A stretch of 64,000 nucleotides of DNA from positions 186,001 to 250,000 of the forward strand of contig NZ_BCXH01000004.1 of the NCBI RefSeq assembly GCF_001895005.1, written 5' to 3'. Of the stretch, positions 61,012 through 64,000 are shown piece after piece (within the stretch, counting starts at the first letter, position 1; the number at the start of each line of letters is the position of its first letter). Made by a program: the position numbers and the translations under genes. Below the pieces are notes generated by a model that saw nothing but the letters and a program-made list of their open reading frames with translations, did not search any database and was not told the origin of the DNA. This stretch comes from Rhodococcus yunnanensis NBRC 103083 (GTDB taxonomy: Bacteria > Actinomycetota > Actinomycetes > Mycobacteriales > Mycobacteriaceae).

Positions 61012-62028
61012 TCAGCGCAGGTCCAGTACTACCTTGCTCGCTCGGACTCGGTCTCCGGCGAGTGCAATTGCCTCGACCGACCGGGACAGCGGAAATGTCT
61101 GCGTGAGAACGGGTTCGACGGGAAGTCCGTCGGCGAGGAGTCGAAGTGCTTCATCGATCTCGGTTCCGAATCGGAATGCGCCTACGAGCTCGATTTCCCG
61201 CGTCACCAGCAGGTTTCCCAGAAGAGGAACAGAACCAGGGGGGAGCAGGCCGAGCTGAACGACGCGTCCCCCGCGCTTGACGCTGGAGATGCAGGTCGCC
61301 AACGCTGGAGGTGCGCCGGACGCCTCGATGGCGATGTCCACGTCGGTGGGCAGTGCCTCGGTGTCGGTGGCCAGGACAGTGCTGGTGGCGCCGACGGCTG
61401 CGGCGATGGCGAGCGCCTCGGGCACGAGATCGGACACGAAGATCGCGTCTGCACCCGCATGCGCGAGCGCGGCGACGGTCAGGCAGCCGATCGGTCCGGC
61501 GCCCGTGACGAGGACGCGTCGACCGCGGACGTCACCGGCGCGCGAGACCGCGTGCAGTGCAACCGACAGTGGCTCGGCCAGAACCGCGAGTTCCAGCGAC
61601 AGGCCGGTAGGCAACACGCGAATCTGGTCGGCCGGCACGACGATCTGTTGCGCGAAACCACCTTGCACGTGCGGCATTCGGGCGGCGCTGCCGAGGTAGC
61701 GCGTGTCACGGCATACGTTCTGTCGGCCGTCGAGACATTCGGGGCAGACTCCGCACGGGGTTGCGGGATGAACGGCGACCGGTGTACCGACGGCTGGTCC
61801 GGTGGTGCCCTGACCCAATTCCTCCACGGTTCCGACTACTTCGTGGCCGAGCACGAGGGGTTGTTCGACGAGGAAGTCTCCGACTCCGCCTCGGTGTGCG
61901 TAATGCAGGTCCGATCCGCAGATGCCGCCGTAAGCGACCGAGACGGAGACTTCGCCTGCGGCGGGGGACCGTCGCGCAATGTCCTCGACGCGAACGTCGC
62001 CCGCTCCATGAACAACGCATGCAAGCAC
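61012..62028 (-). CDS. L-idonate 5-dehydrogenase-like zinc dehydrogenase
   Basis: A 338-aa MDR dehydrogenase. It has catalytic-zinc motifs GGICGSDLHYAHRGG and LGHEVVGTVEEL, a full structural-zinc set in TPCGVCPECLDGRQNVC and the cofactor loop VTGAGPIGCLTVAAL. The SDLHYAHRGGVGDF stretch is characteristic of L-idonate 5-dehydrogenases (IdnD), which interconvert idonate and 5-ketogluconate. GTG 62028 is preferred because AGAAAGG lies 8 bases upstream and the protein then starts VLACVVHGAGDVRVED. ATG 62049, overlapping the SDR stop as ATGA, is a real alternative. It lies between an IdnO-like SDR and a 2-hydroxyacid dehydrogenase. Confidence 0.88.
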   Translation of the reverse strand: MLACVVHGAGDVRVEDIARRSPAAGEVSVSVAYGGICGSDLHYAHRGGVGDFLVEQPLVLGHEVVGTVEELGQGTTGPAVGTPVAVHPATPCGVCPECLDGRQNVCRDTRYLGSAARMPHVQGGFAQQIVVPADQIRVLPTGLSLELAVLAEPLSVALHAVSRAGDVRGRRVLVTGAGPIGCLTVAALAHAGADAIFVSDLVPEALAIAAAVGATSTVLATDTEALPTDVDIAIEASGAPPALATCISSVKRGGRVVQLGLLPPGSVPLLGNLLVTREIELVGAFRFGTEIDEALRLLADGLPVEPVLTQTFPLSRSVEAIALAGDRVRASKVVLDLR

Positions 62029-62045
62029 AGTTGAAGCCTTTCTTT

Positions 62046-62819
62046 TCATACGACGGCGGTCATGCCGCCGTCGACGTACACGATCTGTCCGTTGACGAAA
62101 TTCGAAGCGGGAGAGACGAGAAACAGGAGGGTGCCCACGAGCTCCTCCGGTTGGCCCCACCGTCTCGCAGGTGTGCGATCGACGAGCCAGTCGGTGAACG
62201 TGGTGTCGTTCACCAGTGCCGAGGTGAGCTCGGTGTCGAAATAGCCTGGGGCCAGTGCGTTCACTGTCAATCCGTAACGAGCCCAATCGGCGCACATGCC
62301 GCGCGTGAGCATCTTGAGTGCCCCCTTGCTGGCAGCGTACGGTGCGATCCCGGCCCGCCCCAGCTCGCTCTGAACCGAGCAGATGTTGACTATCTTGCCT
62401 GCGCCACGCTCGACCATCGCCCGGGCGAACTCGCGGCCCACGAGAAATGCACTCGTGAGATTGGTGTCCATGACGCGGTGAAAGTCCTGATCCGTGAACT
62501 CCAGGAGCGGCGCACGATGTTGCACTCCGGTGTTGTTCACCACGATGTGTACCGGCCCGACCTCGGACTCGATGCGTGCCGCCGCATCGGTGACCGCGGC
62601 GGAGTCTGTGACGTCGAAAGCGTAGGCCCGCACGTCCGCCCCGGTTCGGTCCGCGATGTCCGACCGAGCAGCGCTCAGCGCCTGCGGATCTCGGCCGTTG
62701 AGAACGACGACGGCCCCCGCTTCCGCGAGCCCCGTCGCCAACGCGTACCCGATTCCGCGACTCGAACCTGTCACCAGGGCGATCCGCCCGGCGATGTCGA
62801 AGGTCGGATGACCCGTCAT
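62046..62819 (-). CDS. Gluconate 5-dehydrogenase-like SDR (IdnO-like)
   Basis: A 257-aa SDR with VTGSSRGIGYALATGLAEAGA, NNTGVQHRAP, catalytic Tyr and Lys in APYAASKGALKML and Ser in NICSVQSELGR. The NTGVQHRAPL segment is typical of IdnO/gluconate 5-dehydrogenases, which reduce 5-ketogluconate to gluconate. ATG 62819 has GGAG 8 bases upstream and overlaps the TetR stop (ATGA). Together with the IdnD-like gene it forms the core of an idonate-to-gluconate route, although no idonate transporter or gluconate kinase is seen in the window. Confidence 0.88.
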   Translation of the reverse strand: MTGHPTFDIAGRIALVTGSSRGIGYALATGLAEAGAVVVLNGRDPQALSAARSDIADRTGADVRAYAFDVTDSAAVTDAAARIESEVGPVHIVVNNTGVQHRAPLLEFTDQDFHRVMDTNLTSAFLVGREFARAMVERGAGKIVNICSVQSELGRAGIAPYAASKGALKMLTRGMCADWARYGLTVNALAPGYFDTELTSALVNDTTFTDWLVDRTPARRWGQPEELVGTLLFLVSPASNFVNGQIVYVDGGMTAVV

Positions 62820-63454
62820 ACCCGTACTCCAGTCCATGATCGTTCGAGATCGATTGTTCCGCGTTCGGACGACCAACCGGCAAGTGCTCCGCGTAGGGCT
62901 GCATACAGTTGGCGTGCGGTGTGTTCGGCGCTCAAGCCGACGGTCTCGATGAGATCGAAGATCTCACGAGGGTCGAACAGTAGATTCCACAGAAAGAGCG
63001 CTTCGTCTCCGACGTCGGGGATTCCGAGTTCCGCTGCTGCATCGCTGAGCGCTCCTTCGAGCGCCTCGGCCTGCACGGTCAGGTAGTACGTCTGTTGGCG
63101 GAGGCGATCGAGATATCCACGCCGCGAACGGCTGGACACCATTGCCTCGCCGTGCTCGACGACGAGATCGACCCAGCATTGGCACAGAAGCTTCAAGCGC
63201 TCGAGTCCGGTCTCCTCCAGTGTGCGACCGTAATCGCGCATCCGGCAGCCGACTTCGAATCGATACTCGGCGAGAATCTCCTCGACCGAACCGAATTGCC
63301 GATATGCGGTGGCAGGGGATACCTCGGCAGCCTTCGCGACGTCGGTCATGTTGACCGAGCCCTCGGCGTGCTCGCTGAGTCTCACAGCTGCCGCGATGAG
63401 ATTGCGACGATTCCGTTCGGTGTCACTTCGCATCGGCTTTTTCGCTGCTGGCAT
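62816..63454 (-). CDS. TetR-family transcriptional regulator
   Basis: A 212-aa regulator with an N-terminal helix-turn-helix (RRNLIAAAVRLSEHAEGSVNMTDVAKAAEVSPATAYRQFGSVEEIL) and a helical ligand domain. It is the first gene of the idonate/gluconate-like operon and is translationally coupled to the SDR, so it probably represses its own operon. The gap to the next gene upstream (63455-63498) is only 44 bases and holds no clear dyad. The ligand is unknown; a sugar acid is likely. Confidence 0.88.
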   Translation of the reverse strand: MPAAKKPMRSDTERNRRNLIAAAVRLSEHAEGSVNMTDVAKAAEVSPATAYRQFGSVEEILAEYRFEVGCRMRDYGRTLEETGLERLKLLCQCWVDLVVEHGEAMVSSRSRRGYLDRLRQQTYYLTVQAEALEGALSDAAAELGIPDVGDEALFLWNLLFDPREIFDLIETVGLSAEHTARQLYAALRGALAGWSSERGTIDLERSWTGVRV

Positions 63455-63498
63455 CTCGGAGGCCTTCCCTTCGTTCGGACCTGTCGTGCTGTACTCGA

Positions 63499-64000
63499 CT
63501 ACTGCAGGGCCGCGAGGCCACGTCCGAGTCGTGCGACCCCCTCGGTGATCGCGTAATCACTTGCAGCATAGGACAGGCGAAGATGCCCTTCACCGTGTAG
63601 GCCGAACTCGCCGCCAGGACGCAGTGCGACACCGTGGTCGCGGAGTGCGGCGACAACCTGGACCGATGGAAGGTCGACAGAATACTTCGGGAAGAAGTAG
63701 AACGCTCCGTCGGAGACTCCGACGTCGAGTCCGGGGATCTTCGCGAGTTCGGTTGCCATCAGTTCACGGCGCTGTGCGTAGATAGCGCGCATGGCTGCGA
63801 CCTCGCCGGAGCACTCGGTGAGCGCGACGAGCGCTGCCCGTTGAACGGCGCTGTTGACCGAGCCGTTCGCGGTGTTGTGGACACGCGCACATGCCGCGAT
63901 GATCTCGCGAGGCCCGGTGAGGTATCCGACGCGCCACCCGGTCATGGCGTAGCTCTTGGAGAAGGTCTGGCAGTAGATGGTGCGCTCGGCGAGGGCGGGG
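63499..64000 (-). CDS. Pyridoxal-phosphate aminotransferase, C-terminal part (truncated by window edge)
   Basis: The frame runs off the right end, so only about 166 residues are present. It includes the PLP-lysine motif FSKSYAMTGWRVGYLTGPRE (Lys codon 63955-63957) and the C-terminal domain ending AASDYAITEGVARLGRGLAAL, the layout of class I/II aspartate-type aminotransferases. RLSYAAS contains the substrate-carboxylate-binding Arg. The amino-acid substrate and start codon cannot be determined. It is in the same direction as the TetR-led operon and could be its upstream neighbour or independent. Confidence 0.9.
   Translation of the reverse strand, partial: PALAERTIYCQTFSKSYAMTGWRVGYLTGPREIIAACARVHNTANGSVNSAVQRAALVALTECSGEVAAMRAIYAQRRELMATELAKIPGLDVGVSDGAFYFFPKYSVDLPSVQVVAALRDHGVALRPGGEFGLHGEGHLRLSYAASDYAITEGVARLGRGLAALQ

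Noticed and set aside
1..64000. Search for tRNA, rRNA, insertion sequences, phage or defence genes
   Set aside because: No cloverleaf with anticodon arm, transposase motif, integrase or terminal repeat pair was recognised by reading. A covariance-model search would settle the RNA part.

Overview
The window looks like chromosome from a high-GC, mycolate-type actinobacterium. A catabolically versatile Rhodococcus-like Nocardiaceae is my inference. The grounds are uniformly GC-rich codons, frequent GTG starts, dense short-overlap operons, a LAL-type LuxR regulator, a membrane malate:quinone oxidoreductase, two Baeyer-Villiger monooxygenases and stacked aromatic and alicyclic catabolic clusters. 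No rRNA, tRNA, CRISPR array, transposase or phage gene was seen. The last gene runs off the right edge.

Layout. (1) 0-11.6 kb: a beta-oxidation-like set (acyl-CoA dehydrogenase, two SnoaL-like proteins, thiolase, fused enoyl-CoA hydratase/3-hydroxyacyl-CoA dehydrogenase), an orphan solute-binding lipoprotein, two alpha/beta hydrolases, a PucR-type regulator, a tandem PPC/DUF296 protein and an SDR. (2) 11.8-20.2 kb: malate metabolism and general genes: mqo with a FadR-type GntR gene, a LAL regulator, cinA, and a divergent LysR / D-malate-tartrate dehydrogenase pair. (3) 20.2-26.2 kb: a homoprotocatechuate (3,4-dihydroxyphenylacetate) meta-cleavage operon, hpaG-hpaE-hpaD-hpaH-hpaI. Its HpaG is an FAH domain fused to an RraA domain, and hpaF is absent. 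(4) 26.3-45.1 kb: a second aromatic island. It holds a 7-gene operon (HpaB-type hydroxylase, LigJ-like hydratase, LigB-type extradiol dioxygenase, three tandem RraA proteins, alpha/beta hydrolase), a 4-gene operon (aldehyde dehydrogenase, flavin reductase fused to an FCD effector domain, FAD monooxygenase, MFS transporter), a PucR regulator, and an ABC importer with two paralogous binding proteins. (5) 45.3-56.5 kb: an alcohol-ketone-lactone set with three alcohol dehydrogenases, an IclR regulator, an aldehyde dehydrogenase, two BVMOs, a hydrolase and an SDR. (6) 57-60 kb: two secreted carbohydrate-active-looking proteins. (7) 60-63.5 kb: a sugar-acid (idonate/gluconate-like) operon with a TetR regulator, then the 3' part of an aminotransferase gene.

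How it fits together. Region 4 reads as a module for a carboxylated phenol: import, hydroxylation by HpaB plus its reductase, LigB ring cleavage, semialdehyde oxidation, LigJ-type hydration and RraA-type aldol cleavage. A near-identical 17-bp palindrome (consensus TSCGACANNNNGTCGSR) lies in the control regions of both aromatic operons and, in weaker form, before the ABC operon. A further close copy lies before the first BVMO gene. This suggests one regulon, possibly run by the adjacent PucR protein.

The most unusual items are that palindrome family, the reductase-FCD fusion, the FAH-RraA fusion plus the RraA triplet (one member lacks a conserved acidic residue), a 13-codon leader frame coupled to the PPC gene, and several long operator-like inverted repeats.
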